64,000 nucleotides of DNA from Duganella flavida (GCF_009857445.1 NZ_WWCN01000002.1:372001-436000); one strand, 5' to 3'. Shown: positions 26,302 through 35,877, numbered from the stretch's first letter. The notes: generated by a model from the sequence alone, not told the origin. Numbers and translations: made by a program.

Positions 26302-27480
26302 CTACCGCGTCGCCCAGCCGGCTGCGTTACTCAAGCTGAAGGCCGACAAATCGGCAGCGCGGCTGTCGCCGCAATAACGCATGGCCAGCGCCTCGCCAAC
26401 GGCGGCGGAGTGCTTGAAGCCGTGGCCGGAGCAAGCCGATACTACCGTCACGCCGGGTAGTTCCGGATGCTCGTCGATCAGGAAGTTAAAGTCCGGCGTG
26501 ATGGTGTAAGTGCAGACCTTGGACTTGAGCAGGCGCCGTGACACACCGGCCAGCCGCCCGGCCACGTGCTGCTCATACATCGCCTCGGCATCGGCCTGGG
26601 TAATGTGGCGGTCCAGATTCTCCGGATCGCAAATATCTGCATACTGCTCGGTGGCGATCTTGATCGCATTCTCGCCGCGCACCGGCGGGAAGCCGTAGCA
26701 GCTGCTGGTATCGGCGCCGCCGTCGAGCAGGATGTAGACCGGTGCATTGGTCGCAAACCGCTCCGGCTCATCCAGCTCAAACCAATACAGCTTCTGGCGA
26801 CAGACCTTGAGCAGTTGCGGGAAAGGCCCGCCTAGCAAACCGGCGCTCCACATGCCCGCGCACGAGATCACGCGGTCCGCCGTCAGCACGCCAGTCGCGG
26901 TGCGCACGCGCACACCGCCGGCATATGACTCGATCGCAGTGACCTGCGTATTCGTGAACAGCTCCGCGCCGGCCTGCCGCGCCAATTTCAACTGCACCTC
27001 GATGGCGCGCTCCGGCCGCACATAACCAGCCCCCGGTTCGTAGTAGCCTACCGCATGCGGGCCGTAGCCGGTGAACTGCGGAAAACGCTGCGCGATCGCC
27101 GCCGCGTCAAGCAGCGCATGTTCAATCCCGAAGCGCCGCGCCATCGCCGCCGTCTCGCCGGCAAAATCGGCAGTGCCATGGCCGCGCGTAGCGACGCGGC
27201 TATCACTTAGCATCAGCATGCCGCAAGCCTCCAGCAGCGGCACGCCGCTATGCGCTTCCAGATCACGCCAGATGCGGTGCGCGTTGAGCGCCAGCGGCAC
27301 ATACGCCGCACCTTCGCCTATCGCCTGCCGCGTGATGCGCGTATCGCCGTGGCTGGAGCCCTGATCATGCGGCGGCGCAAACCGGTCCACTCCAGCCACC
27401 CGCACACCACGCTGTGCCAACTGATACAAAGTCGCCGCCCCAAACGCGCCCATGCCTACAACTATCACTTCATAATGCAT
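26302..27480 (-). CDS. N-methyl amino acid oxidase, SolA/monomeric sarcosine oxidase family
   Basis: 392 residues from ATG 27480 with GAGGAGA eight bases upstream; the eight-residue upstream extension lacks a site. FAD-binding VVGMGAFGAATLYQLAQRG at the N-terminus. The conserved C-terminal block includes CTYTITPDFNFLIDEHP, whose Cys is the site of covalent FAD linkage in this family, and SACSGHGFKHSAAVGE. It should oxidise a secondary amine (sarcosine, N-methyltryptophan or similar), releasing formaldehyde and hydrogen peroxide. No tetrahydrofolate-linked partner gene is nearby. Substrate unresolved. Confidence 0.85.
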   Translation of the reverse strand: MHYEVIVVGMGAFGAATLYQLAQRGVRVAGVDRFAPPHDQGSSHGDTRITRQAIGEGAAYVPLALNAHRIWRDLEAHSGVPLLEACGMLMLSDSRVATRGHGTADFAGETAAMARRFGIEHALLDAAAIAQRFPQFTGYGPHAVGYYEPGAGYVRPERAIEVQLKLARQAGAELFTNTQVTAIESYAGGVRVRTATGVLTADRVISCAGMWSAGLLGGPFPQLLKVCRQKLYWFELDEPERFATNAPVYILLDGGADTSSCYGFPPVRGENAIKIATEQYADICDPENLDRHITQADAEAMYEQHVAGRLAGVSRRLLKSKVCTYTITPDFNFLIDEHPELPGVTVVSACSGHGFKHSAAVGEALAMRYCGDSRAADLSAFSLSNAAGWATR

Positions 27481-27570
27481 GCAAACTCTCCTCGTTACCC
27501 GCAATTTAACAGAGCATGCAGCTTGATGGCATGGGGCCGCTAATGAAGACTGGATTTAATCGCCGGATCC

Positions 27571-28206
27571 CTACACCTCCCAATAGCCGCGCTTGAGGGC
27601 AATCGTCACGGCGTGGGTGCGGTCGCGTGCGCCGAGTTTGGACGAGATGGTTTTCATGTGGGCCTTGATGGTGTCTTCTTTCAGGCCCAGTTGCTGCGCG
27701 GCGCGCTGGTTGGAATAGCCGTGCGCAACGAGGCGCAGCACTTCGATCTCACGCGCGGAAAGGGTATCGGCCGGCGGCTGGTACACCACCGCGCGCGCCA
27801 CTTCCACCGGCAGGAACTGGGCGCCGCCGTGGACGCTGTCGATGCACTCGATCAAGCCGGTGCGCGCCATGTTCTTCAACAGGTAGCCGCTGGCGCCGGC
27901 ATGCAGCGCGCGCATGATCTGGGCGTCGCCGCTGAAGGTGGTGAGGATGATGATGCGGGCGCGGCCATCAATCGCGCGGATTGCTTCGATGGCCTTGATG
28001 CCGCAGCGGCCTGGCATTTGCAAATCCATCAGCGTGATGTCGGGGCGGTGGCGCTGGAATAGCTCGACTGCCATGTCGCCGTTTTCCGCTTCGGCCACCA
28101 CGTGGATGCGGGCGTCGCGCGCCAGCACGGCCGAGATGCCGCTGCGCAGCAAGGGATGATCGTCGGCGATCATCACCCGTATGCTTGCCTCGCTGTGGTC
28201 AGACAT
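27571..28206 (-). CDS. NarL/FixJ-family response regulator
   Basis: 211 residues from ATG 28206 with AGGAG upstream. The receiver domain carries MIADDHPLLRSG (acidic pocket) and the phosphoacceptor Asp at about residue 61 in LMDLQMPG. C-terminal LuxR-type helix-turn-helix: LSAREIEVLRLVAHGYSNQRAAQQLGLKEDTIKAHM. No histidine kinase is adjacent, but a HisKA_3-type kinase, the class that pairs with NarL regulators, lies about 1.9 kb away at 30065-33037. It is divergent from the alpha/beta hydrolase gene, a likely target. Confidence 0.93.
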   Translation of the reverse strand: MSDHSEASIRVMIADDHPLLRSGISAVLARDARIHVVAEAENGDMAVELFQRHRPDITLMDLQMPGRCGIKAIEAIRAIDGRARIIILTTFSGDAQIMRALHAGASGYLLKNMARTGLIECIDSVHGGAQFLPVEVARAVVYQPPADTLSAREIEVLRLVAHGYSNQRAAQQLGLKEDTIKAHMKTISSKLGARDRTHAVTIALKRGYWEV

Positions 28207-28342
28207 GGCCTCGCTCCTTTTGATGCGGTCGAGTGTAGCACGCAAGGTGGCAGCCGATACTACCCCGTTCGGGTGTAGGTTGCGCACCGCTAGCAGCCTA
28301 CGATGGTTGTTCCAAATTATTGACAACTACGGAGGTTGAATC

Positions 28343-29248
28343 ATGCATTTCTCATTTATCCAGCGGCTCGGCAGCGCTTTCCTGCTGGCGCTGGCCATGC
28401 TTGCGCCAGCGCACGCTCAAGAACCCAAGAGCAATTTTGCCGAAGTGAACGGAGTGCGCCTGCACTACCTGTCGGCTGGTAAGGGCGATCCGGTGATTCT
28501 GCTACATGGCTTTGCCGAATCCAGCCATATGTGGCGTCCCCTGATTGCCGAGCTGGCCAAGGATCATCTGGTGATTGCACCGGACTTGCGTGGCTTCGGC
28601 CAATCGGCAGTGCCGCAGGGCCCGTACACCAAGTCGGTGATGGCGCAAGACGTGCATGCGCTGGCCGTCAGCCTCGGCATCAAATCGGCCAAGGTGGTGG
28701 GGCACGACATCGGCCTGATGGTGGCCTATGCCTACGCGGCCCAGTATCCACAGGAAGTGAACAAGATCGTACTGATGGACGCCTTCCTGCCCGGCATCGG
28801 CGACTGGACCAAGGTCTGGCTGCTGCGCGACCTGTGGCACTTCCACTTCTACGGCGAGACGCCGCTGGCGCTGGTGAAAGGCCGTGAGCGCACTTATCTT
28901 GAACACTTCTGGAATGACTTTGCTGCCGACCGCACCAAATCGCTGAGCGAAGCCGATCGCAAATTCTACGCGCTCGAATACGCCAAGCCTGACCACATGC
29001 GCGCCGGCTTTGAAGTGTTCCGCGCGTTTGAAAAAGACGCCGCTGAATTTGCCGAGTTTGGCAAGAAGAAGCTGGCGATTCCAATGCTGGTACTGGCCGG
29101 CGAGCGCGCCTCGGGCGATGTGCTGATCGAGCAGGCCAAGCTGGTCGACTCGCAAGTGGAAGGTGTGAAGATCAAGGGCAAAGGTCACTGGCTGATGGAA
29201 GAGGCCACCAGCGAAGTGGTGCCTAAGCTGGTGCAGTTCCTCAAGTAA
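28343..29248 (+). CDS. Exported alpha/beta hydrolase, epoxide-hydrolase/dehalogenase-like
   Basis: 301 residues with a signal peptide (cleavage after APAHAQ). Oxyanion motif LLHGFAESSHMW, nucleophile elbow VVGHDIGLM, where Asp 122 replaces the usual Ser, and the catalytic His in GKGHWLMEEA. An Asp nucleophile marks the epoxide hydrolase and haloalkane/haloacetate dehalogenase branch. The cap region between about 150 and 215 contains several Tyr and Trp. A ribosome site (CGGAGG) precedes the start. Divergent from the response regulator gene and followed by a strong terminator. Confidence 0.85.
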   Translation: MHFSFIQRLGSAFLLALAMLAPAHAQEPKSNFAEVNGVRLHYLSAGKGDPVILLHGFAESSHMWRPLIAELAKDHLVIAPDLRGFGQSAVPQGPYTKSVMAQDVHALAVSLGIKSAKVVGHDIGLMVAYAYAAQYPQEVNKIVLMDAFLPGIGDWTKVWLLRDLWHFHFYGETPLALVKGRERTYLEHFWNDFAADRTKSLSEADRKFYALEYAKPDHMRAGFEVFRAFEKDAAEFAEFGKKKLAIPMLVLAGERASGDVLIEQAKLVDSQVEGVKIKGKGHWLMEEATSEVVPKLVQFLK

Positions 29249-29265
29249 TGCAGGTAGCGTGATGA

Positions 29266-29298
29266 CGGGCCGCCTGTGCAGGCGGCCCGTTTTGTTTT
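29266..29298 (+). terminator. Intrinsic terminator after the alpha/beta hydrolase
   Basis: CGGGCCGCCTG (29266-29276) / CAGGCGGCCCG (29279-29289) followed by TTTTGTTTT. It reads only in the plus direction; the convergent flavodoxin-like gene starts its stop codon inside the T tract. Confidence 0.85.
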
Positions 29299-29884
29299 AC
29301 TCGCGGCCGCGGACGAATTGCAGTGCGGTGTTGGCGACGCGCGCACCCAGGTGTTCGGCAGTCTTCAGGTCGGATTCCGATGGCGCCAGTTCAGCGCTTT
29401 GGTCCGCATTCGATTGCGCCGCAGCGCCGATGAAGAAACCAAGCCGGTTCAAATCAGCCTCGCTGCCCTTGCTAGAGTTGTTGCCCGGCGGGAGACCAAG
29501 GTTCACCCAGTGCATGCCATGCTGCGCGGCGAAGATGAAGAATTGCTGCAGCGTCGCCAGCTTGTCGCCCGAGCGCGAGGCCGAGTTGGTGAAACCGGCT
29601 GCCAGCTTATCCTTCCATTTGCCGCCGGCCGCAAACACCGTGTGCGAGGTGGCGTCCTGGAATGCTTTGAACTGCGCCGAAGGGCCGCCCATATAGGTCG
29701 GTGCGCCGAAGATGATGGCGTCGGCTTTTTCCAGTTCGGCCCACGGCGCATCGGCGCCATCCACCGCATAGATTTCGGCGCTGACGCCGGCCACCTGGCT
29801 GGCGCCGTAGTGGACGGCTTCCGCCTGGCGCTTGGTGTGGCCATAGCCCGAGTGATACACCACCGCGACAATTGCTTTGGTCAT
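29297..29884 (-). CDS. Flavodoxin-fold NAD(P)H-dependent oxidoreductase (WrbA-like)
   Basis: 195 residues from ATG 29884 with AAGGAG seven bases upstream; the longer frame is unsupported. FMN-binding start AIVAVVYHSGYGHTKRQAEAV and the loop IIFGAPTYMGGPSAQFKAFQD are typical of WrbA and related quinone reductases. The later part (SGDKLATLQQFFIFAAQHGMHWVNLG) also matches. It probably reduces quinones by two electrons, or acts as a flavodoxin-like reductase. It is divergent from the sensor kinase with about 180 bases between starts and may belong to its regulon. Confidence 0.88.
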   Translation of the reverse strand: MTKAIVAVVYHSGYGHTKRQAEAVHYGASQVAGVSAEIYAVDGADAPWAELEKADAIIFGAPTYMGGPSAQFKAFQDATSHTVFAAGGKWKDKLAAGFTNSASRSGDKLATLQQFFIFAAQHGMHWVNLGLPPGNNSSKGSEADLNRLGFFIGAAAQSNADQSAELAPSESDLKTAEHLGARVANTALQFVRGRE

Positions 29885-30064
29885 GCTGTACTCCTTGTAG
29901 TTGAGGAAGAACGTACAGCATAGGGTGATTGGCAGGGGTGTCATACCCACTATAGGGTAGTCTCCCTCCTATGGCAGAGCTACGCGCGCGGCAAGACCGG
30001 CCGCAATTTTTTGGCTTGCAATTTCGATATAGAATGTTCGGATTTGAAAAAGAAACGGCATACC

Positions 30065-33037
30065 ATGTTCGGTCGTAGCCTCTCCATTCTGCGTTTGCTC
30101 CTGGCGTGCCTGGCGCCAGCGGCGGCCTATGGTGCGGCACCGGCGCCGATCGACTTGCATCACATGAGCTGGACCGCGCGCGAGGGTGCGCCGCAAATGG
30201 TGATGACCATGACCCAGACGCGCGACGGCTGGCTGTGGCTGGGTGGCGCGCATGGCCTGTATCGCTTCGACGGCAGCCATTTTGAGCGCTACGCCGAGCC
30301 CGGCCAGCCGCTGCCTTCGGCCGGCATCAGCATCCTGAACGCCTTCGATGATGGCGCGCTGTGGATAGGCTACCGTTATGGTGGCGCCAGCGTGCTGTCG
30401 CAAGGGCGGCTGCGCAACTACAGCGAGCGAGACGGCCTGCCGGCCAGCGCGCCGGTGTGGGGGCTGGAGCAGGATGGCAGTGGCCGCATGTGGGCCGCCA
30501 CCACGCGCGGCCTGTTCTATCTGGAACATGAGCACTGGTTGGCCGCTGGCGTCGCGTTCGCTGCCCCAGTCGCCGCCTATAAGACCTTGATGCGCGACCG
30601 CGACGGCAACCTGTGGGCGCAAGGCGATGAGGGCGTCTACACGCTGAAGCGCGGCGCGCGCCAGTTTATCAAGAGCTCGCCGGACGCCGGTACCGGCGTG
30701 CTGTTCCAGGTGCCCGACGGCGGCGTGTGGAGCTGGAATGCGCCGCGCAACCGCTTCCGCCAACTGGCCGGCAACAGCGCCGGCAACTGGCCAGTGCACG
30801 GCGATGTGGCGAGCCTGCTGTTCGATAGCCGTGGCGACCTGTGGGTAGGCCGCCTGGCCAGCGTGGAATATCACACCCGCCAGCAGGTGCAGCAAAGCGG
30901 GCAGGCCGACGGACTCAGCGGGCGCTGGGTGGCTGCCATGTTTGAGGACCGGGAGGGCAGTATCTGGATCTCGACTGCCACCGGCATTGATCGCTATCGG
31001 CGCAAGCGCATTGCCGCCGTGCCCCTGCCGGAGGTGACCGACGTCAACCCGCTGGCGGCCGATGCCAATGGCGCGGTCTGGGTGGGACGTCACCACCTGG
31101 CCCCGGCCGACGGGGCGGCGTTTGTCACCACCACGTTGTGGCCCAAGACCGAAGCCGGCTGGGGCGGCGATCCGGTGTGCCTGTACCTTGATCCACGCGG
31201 TGCTTTGTGGCTTGCCAGTTATGGTCGGCTGTGGCAGGTCAACGGCAAACAGCACCGCCAGCTGGCCCTGCCGCGCGGGTTGGAGACCGGCATGATCGCT
31301 TCCATGAGCAGCGACGACAATGGCGAGCTGTGGGCGGCCATCGTGCCGCACGGCTTATACCGCCGCGATGCCCAGGGCGACTGGCACGACGTAGCCGCCG
31401 ATACCGGGCTGCCCGGCGAGACGCCGCGCGTGCTGGCCAGTTCGGCGGAAGAGGGCTTGTGGCTCGGCTATCCGCGCAGCCGCGTGCTGCAGCTACATAA
31501 CGGTCACTGGCATCGCTATAGCAGTGACGATGGCTTAAATATCGGCATGGTGGAATCACTGCACCTGAAGGGCAGGCACGTGTGGGCTGGCGGCGAAAAC
31601 GGCGTGGCCTTGCGCCAAGGCGGTCGCTTCTTGCCGGTGAGCGGGGTCGATGGCGTGAATTTTGAAGGCGTGTCCGGCATGGTCGAGCTGGATAATGGCG
31701 ACCTGTGGCTCAACGCCGGCGCCGGCCTGTACCGGATCGCTGCCGGCGAAATCGCCCCGCTTGAAAGTACGCCGGGCTACCGGGTGCGCTACGAGCGGCT
31801 GGACAGCCTGGATGGCCTGGTCGGCAATGCGCCGGTGCGCTACCCAGTACCGTCGATGATACTTGCGACGGATGGCTACCTGTGGCTATCGACCACCGCC
31901 GGTGTGTTCCGGCTGGATCCGGCCTTGCGCGAACCGCCGCGTCCGGCGGCGCCGGTGCTGATCCGTGGCATCGGCCCGCCGGGGCAGGTGCGTGCGGTGC
32001 AGTCTGCCGTGCGCCTGCCGCCCGGCACCACCGCGCTGCAAATGGACTACACCGCACTGGCGCTGGCCATGCCGGAACGCGTGGCGTTCCGCTACCGGCT
32101 TGAGGGCGTCGATACCCAGTGGCAGCAAGTGGGCGCGCGCCGCGCGGCCTACTACAACAACCTGGGGCCGGGTAATTATCGCTTCAGCGTGGCGGCGACC
32201 AACTACCACGGTGACTGGAGCGAGCAGGCCACCACGCTGGACTTCAGTATCGCTCCGACGATGACGCAGAGCATGTGGTTCCGGATCAGCTGCGCATTGC
32301 TGGTGCTGGCGGCATGCTGGATGTTGTACCGCTGGCGCTTGCACGACTTCGCGCTGCAAGTGTCGGGGCGGCTGGAAGAGCGGATCAAGGAGCGCGAACG
32401 CATCGCGCGTGAACTGCACGACACCTTGCTGCAATCGGTGCAAGGGATGATCCTGCATGTGCACGCGGCGGCAGTCCGGCTGCCGCCGCCCGAACCAGCG
32501 CGGGTCCTGATAGAGGAGGCCCTGCAGAAGGCCGACGATGCGCTGGCGGAGGGCCGCGAACGCGTGCGCGACTTGCGCGCCAACGATCAGCATGAGCAAG
32601 ACCTGGCCGCAGCGATCGGCATGGCGGCATGGCGCTTGCGTTCGGCGGATAGCGCGCCGCCGCAGATCGTGGTCAGCGGCGTGTTGCGCCAGCTGCATCC
32701 GCTGGTGTATGAGGAAGTGCTGGCGATTGCCTGCGAAGCTATCGCCAATGCCTACCTTCATGCGACGGCCAGCCGGATCGAGGTGCGCCTGCACTACGGC
32801 GCGCGCGCATTGCAGATGACGGTAAGCGATGACGGCACCGGCGTGCCGGCCGAGGTCATCGCTGCCGGAGGACGCGACAATCACTGGGGCATCTGCGGCA
32901 TGTTTGAGCGCGCCGAACGGATCAAGGCCAAACTGCTGCTGGATAGCCAGGCCCGCAACGGCACCGTGTGGCGGCTGACGCTGTCCGGCCGGCTGGCATA
33001 CCAGCCTTTGGCGCGGCGTTCCTGGTTCGGCCGCTAG
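30065..33037 (+). CDS. Hybrid-type sensor kinase with periplasmic two-component propeller
   Basis: 990 residues from ATG 30065. Signal peptide (LLLACLAPAAAYG), then about 600 residues of Reg_prop beta-propeller repeats (many D-G-x-L-W-x-x motifs such as TRDGWLWLGG). A Y_Y_Y domain follows (PERVAFRYRLEGVDTQWQQVG... NLGPGNYRFSVAATN), then one membrane helix (FRISCALLVLAACWML). The cytoplasmic part is a HisKA_3 dimerisation domain with phosphoacceptor His 785 (IARELHDTLLQSVQGM) and a HATPase domain (DDGTGVPAEV, NHWGICGM). There is no receiver or output domain, so a NarL-type partner is required; the regulator at 27571-28206 is the obvious candidate. The signal sensed may be a glycan or aromatic. 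Confidence 0.93.
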   Translation: MFGRSLSILRLLLACLAPAAAYGAAPAPIDLHHMSWTAREGAPQMVMTMTQTRDGWLWLGGAHGLYRFDGSHFERYAEPGQPLPSAGISILNAFDDGALWIGYRYGGASVLSQGRLRNYSERDGLPASAPVWGLEQDGSGRMWAATTRGLFYLEHEHWLAAGVAFAAPVAAYKTLMRDRDGNLWAQGDEGVYTLKRGARQFIKSSPDAGTGVLFQVPDGGVWSWNAPRNRFRQLAGNSAGNWPVHGDVASLLFDSRGDLWVGRLASVEYHTRQQVQQSGQADGLSGRWVAAMFEDREGSIWISTATGIDRYRRKRIAAVPLPEVTDVNPLAADANGAVWVGRHHLAPADGAAFVTTTLWPKTEAGWGGDPVCLYLDPRGALWLASYGRLWQVNGKQHRQLALPRGLETGMIASMSSDDNGELWAAIVPHGLYRRDAQGDWHDVAADTGLPGETPRVLASSAEEGLWLGYPRSRVLQLHNGHWHRYSSDDGLNIGMVESLHLKGRHVWAGGENGVALRQGGRFLPVSGVDGVNFEGVSGMVELDNGDLWLNAGAGLYRIAAGEIAPLESTPGYRVRYERLDSLDGLVGNAPVRYPVPSMILATDGYLWLSTTAGVFRLDPALREPPRPAAPVLIRGIGPPGQVRAVQSAVRLPPGTTALQMDYTALALAMPERVAFRYRLEGVDTQWQQVGARRAAYYNNLGPGNYRFSVAATNYHGDWSEQATTLDFSIAPTMTQSMWFRISCALLVLAACWMLYRWRLHDFALQVSGRLEERIKERERIARELHDTLLQSVQGMILHVHAAAVRLPPPEPARVLIEEALQKADDALAEGRERVRDLRANDQHEQDLAAAIGMAAWRLRSADSAPPQIVVSGVLRQLHPLVYEEVLAIACEAIANAYLHATASRIEVRLHYGARALQMTVSDDGTGVPAEVIAAGGRDNHWGICGMFERAERIKAKLLLDSQARNGTVWRLTLSGRLAYQPLARRSWFGR

Positions 33038-33117
33038 CTATCAAGCTCCCGGATAGCTGATATCAGGAATCACGCTTACTGGTTTGAGATGGATTGGTTT
33101 ATTCTGATCCTGAAGTC

Positions 33118-33125
33118 AAACGTTT
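33118..33125. promoter_or_regulatory. AAACGTTT palindrome upstream of the GH3 gene
   Basis: AAACGTTT within TCAAACGTTTAA, 18 bases before the ATG. LacI-family carbohydrate repressors often use operators with a central CG and A/T-rich arms of this kind. No LacI gene is seen in the window. Confidence 0.35.
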
Positions 33126-33142
33126 AACTCATCGTAAAAAAT

Positions 33143-35353
33143 ATGAATCCTGATCGACTGTCGTTGCGGGCCTTGCTGCCTGTGTGCCTTGCGCTGCAAG
33201 CATGTGCTGTCACTGCGGTGCCGCTACAGCCCGATATCGGCGTGCGCAGCAAGGCGGTGTTGAAGGTCGATGGTCTGGCGTTCCGCGACGCCAACGGCAA
33301 TGGCCAGCTCGATCCCTACGAGGACTGGCGCTTGCCGGTGCCGCAGCGTGTCGCCGACCTGCTTGGCCGCATGAGCATGCAGGAAAAGGCCGGGATGATG
33401 CTGATCGACACGCTCAACGCCGGTTGTGGCGGCACCTTGCCGCCGCAGGCGCAAGCGCTGCTCGGTAGCGAGCACATGACGCGCTTCATTTTGCGCAACC
33501 TGGTGGTGGGCGCGCCCGCTGCATGCGGTGCGGATGGCGGCGGCATGAACGGTGCGCCGGTGACGCCCGGCCAGATGGCCAGCTTCACCAACGCCGTGCA
33601 GGCCTTGGCCGAGTCGCAGGGGCTTGGCATTCCGGTACTGTTCAAGAGTAATCCGCGCAATCACGTGGAGACGGATCCGCGCTTCGGCATCGGCAGCGGC
33701 GCAGGCGTGCTGAGCGAGTTTCCCAAGGAGCCGGGCATGGCGGCGGCCGCGCTAGGCAGCGGCAGCATGGAGCCGGTGCGGGCGCTGGCCCGGGTAACGG
33801 GACAGGAATGGCGCGCGCTGGGTATCCGCGGCATGTACGGCTATCAGGCTGACCTCGCGACCGAGCCGCGCTGGCACCGCGTGCATGAAACCTTCGGCGA
33901 AAACGCCGATCTCAGCGCTGACATCATCACTGCGCTGGTGGAGGGATTGCAGGGCGGGGTGCTGAATCCAGCATCGGCGGTGGCGCTCACCATCAAGCAT
34001 TTTCCCGGTGGCGGGCCGCAAGAGGATGGGCTCGATCCGCACTATTCATTCGGCAAGTCGCAAGTGTATCCGGCCGGGCAGTTTGAGTATGCGCTCAAGC
34101 CGTTCAACGCTGCCATCAAGGCTGGCGTATCGTCGATCATGCCTTACTACGGCGTGCCGCGCCGCCTGCGCTACGACGGCGTTGATTATCAGGAGATCGG
34201 TTTCGCCTTCAACGCGCAAGTGGTCAACCGCTTGCTGCGCGATCAGCTAGGCTTCAAGGGTAATGTCAATTCCGATACCGGCATCGTCAGCGACCGCGCA
34301 TGGGGACTGGAGCAGCTGACGGTGCCGGAGCGGATTGCGGCGGCGGTCAACGGCGGTACGGATGTGCTGTCCGGCTTTCACCAAGGCGCGACGGTGTCGG
34401 CGCTGGTGGACGCCGGGCTGGTGACGGCGCAGCGCATCGACCTCGCAGTGTCGCGCTTGCTGAGCGAGCAGTTCCAGCTCGGCCTGTTTGAAAATCCTTA
34501 CGTCGATGCGCAGCAAGCCGACGCTGTGGTGGGCAGCGCAGCCAATCGCGCGGCGGGCTTGAAAGTGCAGCAGCAGTCGGTGGTCTTGCTGCAAAACGGC
34601 GTGGGCGGCAGTGGCGCGCTACTGCCATTCAAACCGGGTGCGACGCTGTACACGGTGGGTGTCAGCAAGGCAGAGGCGCAGCGCCACGGCTACCATGTCA
34701 CCGACGGCACGGCGGCGCAGGGGCAGGCACGGCCCAGCGCGGCGGGGCATGACTATGCGTTGATCCGCGTCCTGGTCAGCAACGTCAACACCAGTGGCTA
34801 CCGCACGCGCGGGGCCGATAGCGGCGCCGATCCGGCCAAGCTGAATCCGCGCACCGGCAAAGTATGGGGCGCGGAAGATGGCTGCGAACTGGTCCCGGCG
34901 CGCAATCCGCGCTGCGCGGACGATGCGGAATTTGTGCCTGGCCATGCGATGGGACTGATCTTCGGCGGCGCGCTGCCGTGGGAAGTCAACAGCCTGTCGT
35001 TCTCGACGATGGCGCAGGCGCAGTCGTGGCGCATCTCGCCATCGCTGGCCGAGATCCAGGCGGTGATGGGCGAAGTGGGCGCGGGCAAGACGGTATTGGA
35101 CATCTACTTCCGCAATCCCTATGTGTTGGATGACGCCAGCGGCCTGAAAAATGCCGGCGCGCTGGTGGCGACTTTTGGCGTATCCGACCGCGCGCTGCTG
35201 GACGTGCTGAGCGGCCAAGCCAGACCGCTGGGCAGGCTGCCGTTTGCGCTGGCGAATCGCCTGCAAGCCGTGATCGACAACGATCCCGACGCGCCTGGTT
35301 ATCCTGCCAGCGATACCTTGTATCCGTTTGGCTTTGGCTTAGATTACCGTTGA
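33143..35353 (+). CDS. Glycoside hydrolase family 3 lipoprotein (beta-glucosidase-like)
   Basis: 736 residues. A lipobox (ALQAC) predicts lipidation at Cys 21. A short segment at about 48-61, DANGNGQLDPYEDWR, is an EF-hand-like calcium loop. The GH3 N-terminal barrel follows: LLGRMSMQEKAGMML, then TIKHFPGGGPQEDGLDPHYSFG. The nucleophile region reads GNVNSDTGIVSDRAWGLEQL, where the usual SDW is SDT, with the Asp retained. The C-terminal GH3_C domain runs from about 475 and ends in TLYPFGFGLDYR. It should trim beta-linked glycans or glycosides in the periplasm. Confidence 0.9.
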   Translation: MNPDRLSLRALLPVCLALQACAVTAVPLQPDIGVRSKAVLKVDGLAFRDANGNGQLDPYEDWRLPVPQRVADLLGRMSMQEKAGMMLIDTLNAGCGGTLPPQAQALLGSEHMTRFILRNLVVGAPAACGADGGGMNGAPVTPGQMASFTNAVQALAESQGLGIPVLFKSNPRNHVETDPRFGIGSGAGVLSEFPKEPGMAAAALGSGSMEPVRALARVTGQEWRALGIRGMYGYQADLATEPRWHRVHETFGENADLSADIITALVEGLQGGVLNPASAVALTIKHFPGGGPQEDGLDPHYSFGKSQVYPAGQFEYALKPFNAAIKAGVSSIMPYYGVPRRLRYDGVDYQEIGFAFNAQVVNRLLRDQLGFKGNVNSDTGIVSDRAWGLEQLTVPERIAAAVNGGTDVLSGFHQGATVSALVDAGLVTAQRIDLAVSRLLSEQFQLGLFENPYVDAQQADAVVGSAANRAAGLKVQQQSVVLLQNGVGGSGALLPFKPGATLYTVGVSKAEAQRHGYHVTDGTAAQGQARPSAAGHDYALIRVLVSNVNTSGYRTRGADSGADPAKLNPRTGKVWGAEDGCELVPARNPRCADDAEFVPGHAMGLIFGGALPWEVNSLSFSTMAQAQSWRISPSLAEIQAVMGEVGAGKTVLDIYFRNPYVLDDASGLKNAGALVATFGVSDRALLDVLSGQARPLGRLPFALANRLQAVIDNDPDAPGYPASDTLYPFGFGLDYR

Positions 35354-35358
35354 ACGCA

Positions 35359-35877
35359 TCATTGCGGCTTGTAGTCGACACCGCGGTTCCAGCGGTCTTC
35401 CCAGTGCTGCTGGAATGATTGCGCCAGCGGCGGATAATTCCATGTCACGACCACGTTTTCGCTGTTGGAGACCGCTGCATCGTGGGTGTAGTTGAAGCTG
35501 CCGTTCTGCACGGTCTGGCCATCAGCGATGACGTATTTATCGTGGTGCATGGCGTACACCGCGACTCTGCGCGTTGGAATGCCGGCCTTGGCGATGCGGT
35601 TGAGCGCCGCGAGGTTCAATGGCCGCTGGTTGCGTTTGTAATCCACCAGCACCTTGATATCCACGCCACGCTTGCGCGCGCTGAGCAAAGCCTCAATCAC
35701 GGCTGGCGAGCTGAACGAATACGCCGCCATGCGAAGGCTGGTGGTGGAACTATCGATCACCTTGAGCACCAGCGCCTCGGCTTTAGCGTCGGGCGAAAAG
35801 GCGTTTTCAATTTGCTGCGCCGTGGCGATGAAGGGCGCAGCTGCCAGCAGGGCTAGGCTCAGAATGAAATGTTTCAT
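35359..35877 (-). CDS. Exported phospholipase D-family nuclease, single HKD motif
   Basis: 172 residues from ATG 35877; the frame is open upstream, but that region is the neighbouring gene in another frame. Signal peptide MKHFILSLALLAAAPFIATA. One HKD motif: MHHDKYVIADGQTVQNGSFNYT (HxK near 110, Asp six residues on, Gly-Ser further). The size, single motif and signal peptide match the Nuc-type endonucleases, which act as dimers on DNA/RNA. Its ATG overlaps the stop of the upstream membrane-protein gene by four bases, so the two are translationally coupled. Confidence 0.85.
   Translation of the reverse strand: MKHFILSLALLAAAPFIATAQQIENAFSPDAKAEALVLKVIDSSTTSLRMAAYSFSSPAVIEALLSARKRGVDIKVLVDYKRNQRPLNLAALNRIAKAGIPTRRVAVYAMHHDKYVIADGQTVQNGSFNYTHDAAVSNSENVVVTWNYPPLAQSFQQHWEDRWNRGVDYKPQ

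Noticed and set aside
33036..33058. AGCTATC...GATAGCT inverted repeat after the sensor kinase
   Set aside because: Short AT-containing stem without a T tract; not convincing as a terminator.
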